Notes under the pieces: generated by a model
Database searches by the model: none
What the model was told of the DNA's origin: nothing
Seen by the model: the letters and a program-made list of their open reading frames with translations, nothing else
Shown here: positions 7,733-16,119 of the stretch, piece after piece
Layout: each line of letters starts with the position of its first letter
Numbering within the stretch: the stretch's first letter is position 1
Position numbers and translations under genes: made by a program
Source of the DNA: Streptomyces sp. Ru62
Lineage (GTDB): Bacteria > Actinomycetota > Actinomycetes > Streptomycetales > Streptomycetaceae
Assembly (NCBI RefSeq): GCF_002920615.1
Contig: NZ_PQSU01000012.1
Location: 1-64,000, forward strand
Direction of reading: 5' to 3'
DNA length: 64,000 bases

Positions 7733-8287
7733 GTGACCGAGCCGACCGCCCCGGACAAGAAGCCCTTCCTGTACGTCGTCGTCTGCGCGAGCGGCGTCGC
7801 GCCTGGCGTCGGCAGACTCATCACCGCCGCCCAGGAGGCGAACTGGGACGTCGGTGTCGTCGCCACGCCCCAGGGCCTCGGTTTCATCGACGCGGAGGCG
7901 GTCGAGGCCCGGACCGGCTACCCGATCCGCTCCGCCTGGCGCGCACCGGGAGACCCGCGCCCGCTGCCGCCCCCGGACGCGATCGCCGTCGCCCCGGCCA
8001 CCTTCAACACGATCAACAAATGGGCCGCCGGCATCTCCGACACCCTGGCCCTCGGCATCCTGTGCGAGGCGTACGGCATGGGCATCCCGACCGCAGCCCT
8101 GCCCTACCTGAACTCCGCCCAGGCCGCTCACCCCGCCTACCGGCAGAGCCTGGACCGCCTGCGCTCGATGGGCGTCCTGATCGGCTCCTCCGTACCCCAC
8201 CGACCGAAGGCCGACGGCGCGGCGGACCGCTTCCGCTGGGAGGAGGCCCTGGAGCTGTTGGCCCCTGTCGTCAGCGCGGTGCGGTGA
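7733..8287 (+). CDS. Flavoprotein of the HFCD/Dfp family
   Basis: A 184-residue single-domain protein of the flavoprotein superfamily that includes phosphopantothenoylcysteine decarboxylase and UbiX. It shows a Rossmann-like start (FLYVVVCASGVAPG, about 11-25), the VVATPQGLGFID strand, and the diagnostic APATFNTINKWAAGISDTLAL segment (about 85-106), where the Asn contacts FMN. The PYLNSAQAAHPAY part is characteristic of the actinobacterial stand-alone version. It starts at GTG. Substrate is unknown; it is not in a coenzyme A operon. Confidence 0.8.
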   Translation: MTEPTAPDKKPFLYVVVCASGVAPGVGRLITAAQEANWDVGVVATPQGLGFIDAEAVEARTGYPIRSAWRAPGDPRPLPPPDAIAVAPATFNTINKWAAGISDTLALGILCEAYGMGIPTAALPYLNSAQAAHPAYRQSLDRLRSMGVLIGSSVPHRPKADGAADRFRWEEALELLAPVVSAVR

Positions 8288-8468
8288 CGCCGGCCTCGAT
8301 GCCCGCCGCCCGGCCGGACAGGCCGCGCCACCGTGGGGACAGCGCGCTGCCGTGACCGCCCGCTGGACGTATGGTCCGTATATGAGTGCCGTCTGGTCCG
8401 GCCGGCGCGGAGCCGCGCCGCCGGAGCCGCCCTCTCGCCGCCGGTGCCCCCGCACAGGGGGGTGAAGC

Positions 8469-10601
8469 GTGTCCGACACGGCCGCTGGACCTCGTTCCCC
8501 CGGCTCCGGACCGGACGCCGTGGACTCCGTCCTGGACCACTGCGCACGCAAGACCGGTGCCTACGCCGGGGCGGTCTACGTCCTGTCCCCGGACGGGCAG
8601 GTGCTCCAGCTCGCGGTGCTGAGCGGGATCTCCCGGCGGATCGCCTCGCCCTGGGCACGCGTTCCGCTGCCGGCCGCGAGCCCGGTGAGCGACGCCGTAC
8701 GGCAGGGCGTCCTGGTGTGGATCGGCAGCCAACAGGAGCTGGCGCGCCGCTATCCGCAGCTGGCGCTCGTCCTGCCGCATCCGTTCGCCCTGGTCGCCGC
8801 GCCGATCAGCACCGGCGCACGGACGTGGGGCGGTCTGGTGCTGCACTGGTCCAGCGCGCACCCTCCCACCCTGGGCACACAGGAGCGTGCGGTGATCGCC
8901 GACGCCTGCCGGCGCCTGGGCCCGATCCTGCGGCAGGCCGTCGACAGCGGCTGCGTCCTGGCCGGGCCCGAACCGCGGATCCTGTCCCCGGCGCGGAACC
9001 GTGCCGCCGGACCGGCCGAAGCCCAGGCCGCGGCCGACTTCGCCGAGCGCCTTCCCAGCGGCTGCTGCGCGCTCGACCCGGACGGCCGGATCACCTTCCT
9101 CACCACCGCCGCGGCGGAGCTGCTCGGTGCCGGCATTCCCGACCTGCTGGGCGCCCGGCCCTGGGAGGCGCTCGCGTGGCTGGACAACCCGGTCGCCGAA
9201 GACCGCTACCGGGCCGCCGTGCTGAGCCGCCGGCCGACGTCCTTCACCGCCCGGCGGCCCCCCGACCAGTGGCTGTCGTTCCACCTGTACCCGGACGCGT
9301 CCGGCATCAGCGTGCGCATCGTGCCCACGTCCTCGGCCGACGCCGCCGTACTCCCCCCGCACCTGCTGCACCCCGCACCCCCGGCGGACCCCGGCCGGGC
9401 CACGGCCCTGTACCACCTGATGCACCTGGCCGCCACGCTCACCGAGGCGGTCGGCGTCCAGGACGTCGTCGAAAGGGTCGCCGACCAGATCCTGCCCGCC
9501 TTCGGCGCCCAGGCCCTCGCTCTCATGGCCGCCGCGGAGGGCAGACTGCGGATCATCGGCTACCACGGCTACTCCGCCGCGCTCATGGACCGCTTCGACG
9601 CGGCGCCCCTCACCTCCGACACCCCGGCGGTGCACGTCCTGACGACAGGGATCCCGAGCTTCTTCGGCACCTTCGACGACCTCAGAACGGCCTATCCTCC
9701 CGCCGTCCTCCAGGACGACATGGCAGCCTGGGCGTTCCTGCCGCTGATCACCTCCGGACGGCCCGTCGGCTCACTGGTCCTCGCCTACGACCGGCCGCGC
9801 GCCTTCCCCGCCGAGGAGCGCTCCGTCCTCACCTCGACCGCCGGGCTGATCGCCCAGGCGCTGGACCGCGCCCGTCTCTACGACGCCACGCAGCAGCTCG
9901 CCCACGACCTCCAGGCCGGTCTGCTGCCCCGCACCCTGCCCCGCGTCCCCGGCCTGGACGTGGCCGCCCGCTACCTTCCCGCCAGCTACGGCATGGACGT
10001 CGGCGGGGACTTCTACGACCTCATCCGCCTCGACGGGGCGGCCGCCGCCGCGGCCATCGGAGACGTCCAGGGGCACAACGTCCAGGCCGCCACCCTCATG
10101 GGGCAGGTCCGCACCGCCGTCCACGCCTCCGCCGGCGCACCCCCCGGCGAGGTCCTCGCCCGCACCAACCGCCTGCTCACCGATCTCGACGCCGGCCTGT
10201 TCACCAGCTGCCTCTACGCCGACCTCGACCTCGCCCGCCACAGCGCCTGCCTGGCCACCGCCGGGCATCCCCCGCCGATCCTGCGCCATCCGGACGGCCA
10301 CCCCGAGATCGTCGAGCTGCCTCCCGGGCTCCTGCTCGGCATCGACCCCGCCGCCGACTACCCGACGGCGAACGTCCCGCTGCTTCCCGGTGCCGTGCTC
10401 GCCCTGTACACCGACGGGCTCGTCGAGGCCCCCGGCACCGACATCGAGGAGGCGATCACGGCCCTCGCCGACCGGCTCGCCCACGCGGGGGACCAGCCCA
10501 TGGACGCCCTGGCCGGCACCCTCATCACCCGTGCCCAGCACACCGCGCCGCGCAGCGACGACGTCGCCCTGCTCCTGATCAGCCCGCGACGGGACGTGTG
10601 A
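8469..10601 (+). CDS. Multi-sensor PP2C/SpoIIE-type serine phosphatase (GAF-PAS-GAF-SpoIIE)
   Basis: A 710-residue cytoplasmic signalling phosphatase that likely dephosphorylates an anti-sigma antagonist. Order: GAF-like domain (about 15-160), PAS-like domain (about 190-285, from FAERLPSGCCALDPDGRIT), second GAF (about 320-480), then SpoIIE phosphatase (about 490-705) with LQAGLLPRTLP, the metal-binding GGDFYD, IGDVQGHN, TAGHPPPIL, LYTDGLVE and DDVALLLI. All catalytic Asp motifs are present. A strong AGGGGGG ribosome site precedes the GTG. No partner STAS gene is adjacent; one lies at 18.1-19.1 kb. Confidence 0.92.
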   Translation: MSDTAAGPRSPGSGPDAVDSVLDHCARKTGAYAGAVYVLSPDGQVLQLAVLSGISRRIASPWARVPLPAASPVSDAVRQGVLVWIGSQQELARRYPQLALVLPHPFALVAAPISTGARTWGGLVLHWSSAHPPTLGTQERAVIADACRRLGPILRQAVDSGCVLAGPEPRILSPARNRAAGPAEAQAAADFAERLPSGCCALDPDGRITFLTTAAAELLGAGIPDLLGARPWEALAWLDNPVAEDRYRAAVLSRRPTSFTARRPPDQWLSFHLYPDASGISVRIVPTSSADAAVLPPHLLHPAPPADPGRATALYHLMHLAATLTEAVGVQDVVERVADQILPAFGAQALALMAAAEGRLRIIGYHGYSAALMDRFDAAPLTSDTPAVHVLTTGIPSFFGTFDDLRTAYPPAVLQDDMAAWAFLPLITSGRPVGSLVLAYDRPRAFPAEERSVLTSTAGLIAQALDRARLYDATQQLAHDLQAGLLPRTLPRVPGLDVAARYLPASYGMDVGGDFYDLIRLDGAAAAAAIGDVQGHNVQAATLMGQVRTAVHASAGAPPGEVLARTNRLLTDLDAGLFTSCLYADLDLARHSACLATAGHPPPILRHPDGHPEIVELPPGLLLGIDPAADYPTANVPLLPGAVLALYTDGLVEAPGTDIEEAITALADRLAHAGDQPMDALAGTLITRAQHTAPRSDDVALLLISPRRDV

Positions 10602-10729
10602 CCTCTCCCGCCTTGCGCACGTGCCCCTTCCGCGCCGCCTGAAGGGCCACGCCCGGCTGGGGAGCGTGGGATGGGCCGACCGCTCGGCGCCTCTCCCGCC
10701 ATACGGCATCCGCAGGCTCCGTAGCGCCG

Positions 10730-10762
10730 TTCTTGTCAGACTGACAGGAACCCAAGTACCGT
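10730..10762 (+). promoter_or_regulatory. Promoter and overlapping inverted repeat of the Nudix-led operon
   Basis: TTCTTGTCAG-A-CTGACAGGAA (10730-10750) is an inverted repeat matching at 9 of 10 arm positions. TTGTCA (10733-10738) and TACCGT (10757-10762), 18 bases apart, form a promoter that puts the transcript start at about the ATG at 10770. The palindrome covers the -35, which fits repression, possibly by the NrtR-like first gene itself. Confidence 0.55.
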
Positions 10763-10769
10763 AGGAGAC

Positions 10770-11513
10770 ATGCAAGATGACATGTGGTCACCACCGCCTG
10801 TGCTGTTGACGGTCGACCTCGTGATCCTCACGCTGCGTGAGGGGCGGTTGTGTGTCCTGCTCGTGGAGCGAGGCGAAGATCCCTTTCGGGGCATGCGGGC
10901 TCTGCCTGGGGGATTCCTCAATCACGCCGGCGAGGGGATCCTGGACGCCGCTCATCGTGAGTTGAGTGAGGAAACCGCTCTGACTGCGGGGTCGGTGCAT
11001 CTCGAACAGCTGGGCATCTATGGGGACGTGGGCCGCGACCCTCGCGGACGAGTCGTTTCGGTGGCCCACTTGGCGATCGCACCCGGACTTCCCGAACCGG
11101 TGGCGGGAACCGATGCGGCGGATGCCGCGTGGGTCCCCGCGGAATCCGTCCTGTCCGGTGAGGCGCGACTGGCCTTCGACCACCGCCGGATCGTTACGGA
11201 CGGAATCGAACGCGCGCGCACCAAGCTCGAATCCACGGCGCTGGCCACAGCGTTCTGCGGAGAACTCTTCACCATAGCCGAGTTGCAGCAGGTGTACGAG
11301 GCGGTTTGGGGCACCGAACTCGACACCCGGAATTTCTACCGGAAAGTCCAGGCCGTCGAGGGATTCATCGTTCCCGCCGGATCGGGACGCAGGAGTACGG
11401 GAGGACGGCCCGCTCGGCTGTACCGGCCCGGACCGAAGACGGTGTTGTTCCCGCCATTGATGCGACCTGTGCCGCCCGCAACGGAAGAGAGCACGAGAGA
11501 AGGAGGGGAATAG
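10770..11513 (+). CDS. NrtR-like Nudix + winged-helix protein
   Basis: A 247-residue protein with the two-part layout of NrtR regulators: a Nudix domain (about 10-145) and a C-terminal winged helix (about 155-230, FTIAELQQVYEAVWG...NFYRKV). NrtR proteins bind ADP-ribose or related NAD metabolites and release DNA. The Nudix helix (HRELSEETAL) keeps the R-E-L-x-E-E core. One extra residue precedes the usual Glu and the usual Gly near the end is Ala, so catalysis may be lost and sensing kept. The ATG sits at the predicted transcript start (leaderless). A second in-frame ATG is at 10782. It lies directly before a nucleosidase effector gene, with its TAG touching the next ATG. Confidence 0.82.
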   Translation: MQDDMWSPPPVLLTVDLVILTLREGRLCVLLVERGEDPFRGMRALPGGFLNHAGEGILDAAHRELSEETALTAGSVHLEQLGIYGDVGRDPRGRVVSVAHLAIAPGLPEPVAGTDAADAAWVPAESVLSGEARLAFDHRRIVTDGIERARTKLESTALATAFCGELFTIAELQQVYEAVWGTELDTRNFYRKVQAVEGFIVPAGSGRRSTGGRPARLYRPGPKTVLFPPLMRPVPPATEESTREGGE

Positions 11514-12677
11514 ATGGCGAAGGACCTGGTGGTGATTCTCACCGCCCTCAACGTCGAGTACCAGGCCGTACGTCGGAAACTGGCCGGTCCGCAGGTGCAC
11601 CGTCATAAGCGCGGGACGCTGTTCGAGGTGGGAACCGTGCAGGGCACTTCATGCCGTATCGCGCTCGGGCTGACGAACAAAGGCAACCATTCCGCCGCGG
11701 TGATCGCCGAGCGTGCGATTCAGGAGTTCTCGCCGGTGGCCGTGTTGTTCGTCGGCGTCGCCGGTGCGCTGTGGGACACTGCCAGGCTGGGTGACGTGGT
11801 GATGGCGACACACGTGTACGCCTACCACGGCGCGACCAGCGAGGACGACGGGACCAAGGCCCGTCCCAGGGTGTGGGAGACGGCGCACGGTGTCAGCCAA
11901 CTCGGCTCGCATCTGGCTCGCGCGAACGACTGGGCCGACGACACGTCCGGTCATGGGCGCGCGCCGCAGGTGCGCTTCGGCGCGATCGCCGCCGGCGAGG
12001 TCGTGCAGAACTCGAAGATCTCGGCCGAGGCGCGGTGGATCCGGCAGCACTACAACGACGCGCTCGCCATCGAGATGGAGGCCGCCGGTGTGGCGCAGGC
12101 CGGTCATCTCAACGGGGCACCGGTGGCCATCATCCGGGGAATCAGCGACCGAGCGGACGGCACGAAAAGCAGCGCGAACGACCGCAACTGGCAACCACGA
12201 GCCGCGGCGAACGCGGCGGCTTTCGCAACACGGCTCGCCGTGGAACTGGTGGGGGAGCGGGAGCAGATCGCAGTGTCCGAGGCAGACAGGGCGCCTACAG
12301 CCGACAGACTAGAAGAACACGTCAGCAACACCGCCCACAACAGCACCGTCGGCATCATGGCCGGCTCCGTCAGGGGCAGCACCGTCTACGTGAACGCGGA
12401 CGCGAAGGTGACCAGGCCGGCGGACCTGGTCGCGGAACTGGATGCCTTCCGTGGTCACCTGAAGCGTCACCACGCCGAGGGCGCCCTCGACGAGGACACC
12501 TACCGCGAGGCACTGGCCGAGCTGGGCTTCGCGTGCCGGGCGGCAAGGGAGAACACCGCCGAGCGGTCCAAGAGGGCCACCATGGCGCTCAAGAGGTTAC
12601 GTGGTCTGATCGCGGACTGTCCCGAGCTGGCGGCCATGCTGGCGCCCTTGGTTGTTGCGGCAGGTGACCTGTCATGA
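11514..12677 (+). CDS. MTA/SAH-nucleosidase-like effector with amyloid-like motif and C-terminal helical domain
   Basis: A 387-residue protein. Residues 1-250 are a PNP_UDP/MTA-SAH nucleosidase fold: VVILTALNVEYQAV at the start, LGLTNKGNHSAAV, LFVGVAGAL, FGAIAAGEVVQNS, the substrate-binding AIEMEAAGVAQA, and IRGISDRADG with the catalytic Asp. Residues 276-293 hold NSTVGIMAGSVRGSTVYV, which recurs in the next gene. The last 90 residues are helical and charged. A TTA leucine codon is at codon 362. It overlaps the next gene by ATGA. Stand-alone housekeeping nucleosidases lack the extra C-terminus; this layout is that of effectors in NTP-dependent conflict systems. Confidence 0.8.
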   Translation: MAKDLVVILTALNVEYQAVRRKLAGPQVHRHKRGTLFEVGTVQGTSCRIALGLTNKGNHSAAVIAERAIQEFSPVAVLFVGVAGALWDTARLGDVVMATHVYAYHGATSEDDGTKARPRVWETAHGVSQLGSHLARANDWADDTSGHGRAPQVRFGAIAAGEVVQNSKISAEARWIRQHYNDALAIEMEAAGVAQAGHLNGAPVAIIRGISDRADGTKSSANDRNWQPRAAANAAAFATRLAVELVGEREQIAVSEADRAPTADRLEEHVSNTAHNSTVGIMAGSVRGSTVYVNADAKVTRPADLVAELDAFRGHLKRHHAEGALDEDTYREALAELGFACRAARENTAERSKRATMALKRLRGLIADCPELAAMLAPLVVAAGDLS

Positions 12678-14659
12678 TCGACGGCAGCCACGTCACGCAC
12701 AACTCGGCCGCATACGACTCCACCGTCGGAATCCAGGCCGAAACCGTACACAACTCCAACGTCTACTTCGTCCATCCTGATGCATCGCCTCAGGAGAAGT
12801 ACGAGGTCGGTGTGCGGTTCCTCCAGGACGGCATTCCCAGCCGTGCTCGCGACATGATCAGTGACGCGATCGCCCACGGACACGACAGCGCGGAGGTCCG
12901 TTTCCACGGGGTGCTCGCCATGCTCAGTGGACGCGCCTACCACGACCTCAGCACCGAAGAACTCCGGTGGCTGCACGAAGCCTCCGGGCGCGTAGGGGAC
13001 TACGCCGAGGGAGAGTGGAAAGACGCTCTGCGCGTCGCTTTCGAACTGCTGGCGACGCTCAACACGGTGGACGGCGAAGCAGGACGTGTAGTGGAGCGGT
13101 TGCGAGCGCTGCCACCTCACCGACGGGACGAGATCCTCCACCACTTCGACCTCGTGCTCACCGGAGGGCTGAAGGACAGCCTGTGGGCCGAGAACCGCGA
13201 GCGGGCCGAGGCGGCTCGCTTCGGCAACGGCCGGATCCAACGGGTCTGGGCCTATTTCGAACCCGACCCCATCGGGCCGCGGGCCCTGCCGCCCCGCCCG
13301 AGCACCGCTGCCGCCGCCCAGGCGGCCATCCCGTTCCGAGTCGGCCTGTTCGTCGTCGTCACCGCGTTTCTCTGCGTCTTGTCCCTGGTCGCGGATCCGG
13401 CCGCGGCAGCCATCGAGTTACTGGTGGCGCTCGGTGCGGGCGCGACCGCGACGCACTTCGGTAGCCGATGGTGGTACCAGGAACACCAACTGAAGGCCAG
13501 GAACCGTATGTTCCAGGTACCGCACACGCGCGATCCCGCCTCTCCCGGGGACGGATTCACCAACCGCGTCCGCCATTCGTTCGACCACTACTTCAGTGAG
13601 CGTGTGCCACACGGACTGGCCCCGCACGAATGGCTCGGTCTCACCGTCCAGATCCGCGACAGCCTCGTAGCCGAGATCGCTGTTCTCTACCGCGAGAGCC
13701 GAATCAGCGTGGACCGGGTCAACTGGCTGATTCGCCATCTCGCCGAGGACGCCCGGGACCGGTACAGCAAAGGCACTCTGTTCGAGCGCCGCCACCAGAA
13801 CCAGACGTCGGCGTCGGCGAAGGCGCTGTGTGTCGTCGCCCTCATCGTTCTCGGCTTCACGACGCTGGCCCTGCTCGGCACGGTGGCCTCGGCTGCCGGT
13901 GCGTCGCACATGGTGCTGGCCGTCCTGGCCGTGGTGGGCGTGGTCTGGTCCGGGCGCGCGGCCGCGTCCTCGTGGCTGGAGGCCCGGGGTGAGGAGCGCC
14001 GGCTGGCCGAGGAAACCCAGGAGTACCAGGAGCGGCTGGCCGCGCGGCAAGCCGCGTACCAGAACTGGAAGTCGTTCCTGGACGCCACGCGGCCCAGCGA
14101 GCTGGAAATGGAGACCTGGCTCACCTGCGACAAGACGCTGTTCGTCGACGAAGCACTCCGCCACTACCAGCTCACCTGGCGCGACCTGATCACCCACACC
14201 ATCCTGGTGACACCTGCACACCCCTGCAAGCGAGGGCGTGCGAAGGGCGGTCCCTGGCGGTACTCGCGCTACAGCTTCCGTGTTTTCCTGGTCACCCAGG
14301 GTGGAGTTCGCGAAATCAGTGCGGACTTCGATTTCACCGACGCAGAGCGGGGGAACAGACACCGAAGCAACTACCGGTTCGACGCGTTGTCCTCCGTGCA
14401 GGTCACGGAACGCAGTCAAGTCGGCTACGACCTGGAGCTCGTCCTCACCAACGGGCCGGCCAGGAACATCCGTGTCGCAGACGCCGACACCCATCACATC
14501 GCGCCGGACGAGAACGCCCAGGAAATCTCCGAAATCAACCTGAGTGCGGCTGGTTTCATTCACACCTTCCGCCTCCTGGAAGGAATCGCGGCGGACGGAA
14601 AGGGTTGGATCGACCGAAACAACCCCGGCAGCCTGCCGTCCTTCCGTGCTGCCGACTGA
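12674..14659 (+). CDS. Large membrane protein with N-terminal amyloid-like motif, unknown function
   Basis: A 661-residue protein not matching a family I know. Residues 15-32 (DSTVGIQAETVHNSNVYF) match the motif near the C-terminus of the nucleosidase upstream at 11 of 18 positions. Next comes a helical, TPR-like stretch (about 38-190), a hydrophobic pair (about 218-262), a middle soluble segment, a second hydrophobic pair (about 378-430), a charged coiled-coil-like helix (about 435-465), and a C-terminal soluble domain (about 480-661). Codon 249 is TTA. Its ATG overlaps the nucleosidase stop, so the two are translated together. Inference: membrane partner or target of the effector. Confidence 0.75.
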   Translation: MIDGSHVTHNSAAYDSTVGIQAETVHNSNVYFVHPDASPQEKYEVGVRFLQDGIPSRARDMISDAIAHGHDSAEVRFHGVLAMLSGRAYHDLSTEELRWLHEASGRVGDYAEGEWKDALRVAFELLATLNTVDGEAGRVVERLRALPPHRRDEILHHFDLVLTGGLKDSLWAENRERAEAARFGNGRIQRVWAYFEPDPIGPRALPPRPSTAAAAQAAIPFRVGLFVVVTAFLCVLSLVADPAAAAIELLVALGAGATATHFGSRWWYQEHQLKARNRMFQVPHTRDPASPGDGFTNRVRHSFDHYFSERVPHGLAPHEWLGLTVQIRDSLVAEIAVLYRESRISVDRVNWLIRHLAEDARDRYSKGTLFERRHQNQTSASAKALCVVALIVLGFTTLALLGTVASAAGASHMVLAVLAVVGVVWSGRAAASSWLEARGEERRLAEETQEYQERLAARQAAYQNWKSFLDATRPSELEMETWLTCDKTLFVDEALRHYQLTWRDLITHTILVTPAHPCKRGRAKGGPWRYSRYSFRVFLVTQGGVREISADFDFTDAERGNRHRSNYRFDALSSVQVTERSQVGYDLELVLTNGPARNIRVADADTHHIAPDENAQEISEINLSAAGFIHTFRLLEGIAADGKGWIDRNNPGSLPSFRAAD

Positions 14660-14676
14660 GTCTTCGGGGCCTTCGG

Positions 14677-14714
14677 TGCGGGCAGGGGCCGGAGCGCCGG
14701 ATCACCCTGCCCGC
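14677..14714. terminator. Strong hairpin between the two membrane protein genes
   Basis: GCGGGCAGGG (14677-14686) pairs perfectly with CCCTGCCCGC (14705-14714) across an 18-base loop. There is no T-run. It can act as a terminator or attenuator in the 96-base gap, leaving the third membrane gene partly uncoupled. Confidence 0.55.
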
Positions 14715-14755
14715 CCGCTCGTCAGCCCAGCCGGGACCCGAGGTGAGGAGTGCCC

Positions 14756-15286
14756 GTGGCCGCAGAGGATGTCACCGAGGGCAGACTGCTGCTAGCCGAG
14801 TACGACCGCATAAAGGAGGAGCAGAAGACACGGATAGGATTCCGGGACAACCTGCTCTACTTCACGCTCGCCGCGGTTACCGCAATTCTGGCGACCGCCG
14901 TCCAGAGCGGGCAGGCACAACTCCTGCTCGCCGTTCCTGTGGTCTGCCTGGTCCTGGGCTGGACCTACCTGGTCAATGACGAGAAGATCTCGGCGGTCGG
15001 CTGCTACATCCGCGACCAGCTGGGGCCGCGGCTGGCCGAGCTCAGCGGCGCTCACGGCGCAGTGTTCGGCTGGGAGACCTACCACCGCGACGATGCGAGC
15101 CGCACCACGCGCAAGCGACTGCAGAACGTCATGGATCTGCTCACCTACGTGGCCTTGCCCATGATCTGCGTGACCAGTTTCTGGTGTTCTCCCGCCGTCC
15201 GTCCTGCGCTTGTGGCCGTCTCCCTCGCACAGACACTGTCCCTTGCCGTACTGGGCTGGCAGTTCCTGCGCTATGCGGAGCGGTAG
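14756..15286 (+). CDS. Small four-helix membrane protein
   Basis: A 176-residue protein with a charged N-terminal helix (EGRLLLAEYDRIKEEQKTR), two close membrane segments (about 32-48 and 54-72), a soluble middle containing GWETYHRDDASRTTRKR, and two further segments (about 122-142 and 145-165). The GTG at 14756 is preferred because AGGTGAGGAG at 14741-14750 is correctly spaced for it. An in-frame GTG at 14750 would overlap that site. No family is recognised. It may belong to the upstream effector cluster, though a hairpin intervenes. Confidence 0.72.
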   Translation: MAAEDVTEGRLLLAEYDRIKEEQKTRIGFRDNLLYFTLAAVTAILATAVQSGQAQLLLAVPVVCLVLGWTYLVNDEKISAVGCYIRDQLGPRLAELSGAHGAVFGWETYHRDDASRTTRKRLQNVMDLLTYVALPMICVTSFWCSPAVRPALVAVSLAQTLSLAVLGWQFLRYAER

Positions 15287-15307
15287 TCACGCCCGAGGGC
15301 CGGACGG

Positions 15308-15325
15308 CGAAGGGTGAGTCCTTCG
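15308..15325. terminator. Short hairpin CGAAGG-N6-CCTTCG
   Basis: A perfect 6-bp stem with a 6-base loop, 22 bases after the small membrane protein gene and before the convergent SDR remnant. No T-run follows on either strand, so termination is only a possibility. Confidence 0.35.
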
Positions 15326-15431
15326 GCACCGTGGCTGGTGAGGCACTGACGCCGAGATGAAGGACGTCGGCATGAGTTCGCCACTCCGGCACCCTCGTCC
15401 GCGCCGGGCGCGTCCCGGATTCAGAGGTGGG

Positions 15432-16027
15432 TCACCAGGGCATCTCACCGTGACGGTCGCGGAAGGTTCCGGTCGGTCCGTCCGCCCCGATGGTGGCGAG
15501 TTCGACGATCGCGTCGGTGCCCTCGGTCACTGTCTGCGGGCCACTGTGCCCGTTGAAGTCGGTCGCGGTGTAGCCCGGGTCGGCCGCGTTCACTTTCACG
15601 TCCGGCAAGGACTTCGCGTATTGCGTGGTCAGCATGGTCACAGCAGCCTTCGACGCCGTGTAGAGCGGCGCGATGGCCCGGCCCTCGACGCGCCCGGTGT
15701 CATGGGTGGCCGCAAACGACCCCATGCCGCTGGACACATTGACGATGACCGGGTTCGCGGACTTGCGCAGCAGAGGCAGGAACGCGTGCGTCACCCGGAC
15801 GATCCCCACGACATTGACCTCGAACACCTCGCTGGCGTCAGCGGCCGTGATCTGGTCGGCGGGGTGGTGTGTTCCGAGGACGCCGGCGTTGTTGATCAGG
15901 ACGTCGATGCCGCCCTCGCGCGCCTCGACGTCGGCGGCGGCCGCAGCCACCGACGCGTCGTCCGTCACATCGATCCGGACGAAACGGGCACCGAGTGCGT
16001 CGGCGGCCGCCTGGCCACGCTGTGGAC
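15432..16027 (-). pseudogene. 5'-truncated short-chain dehydrogenase
   Basis: The open frame encodes the last roughly 200 residues of an SDR: VRIDVTDD, the cofactor-site NNAG (VLINNAGVLG), the catalytic Ser (IVNVSSGMG) and the YTASK Tyr-Lys pair, ending in the typical DGPTGTFRDRHGEMPW. The nucleotide-binding TGxxxGxG start and the first strand and helix (about 35 residues) are missing. Upstream the frame runs only to a TAG at about 16028-16030 and offers no start with a ribosome site; the GTG at 15968 lies inside a conserved strand. The gene is therefore called a remnant whose 5' end was lost beside the phosphatase gene. Confidence 0.75.
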
Positions 16028-16119
16028 CACGAGCACTCTACTCCGCGTTCACCGGCGGCGGCGCACGGATGTGCGGTACCTGCCGCCGTGCAACGGTGAC
16101 GGACGGCGGGGACGAGAGG

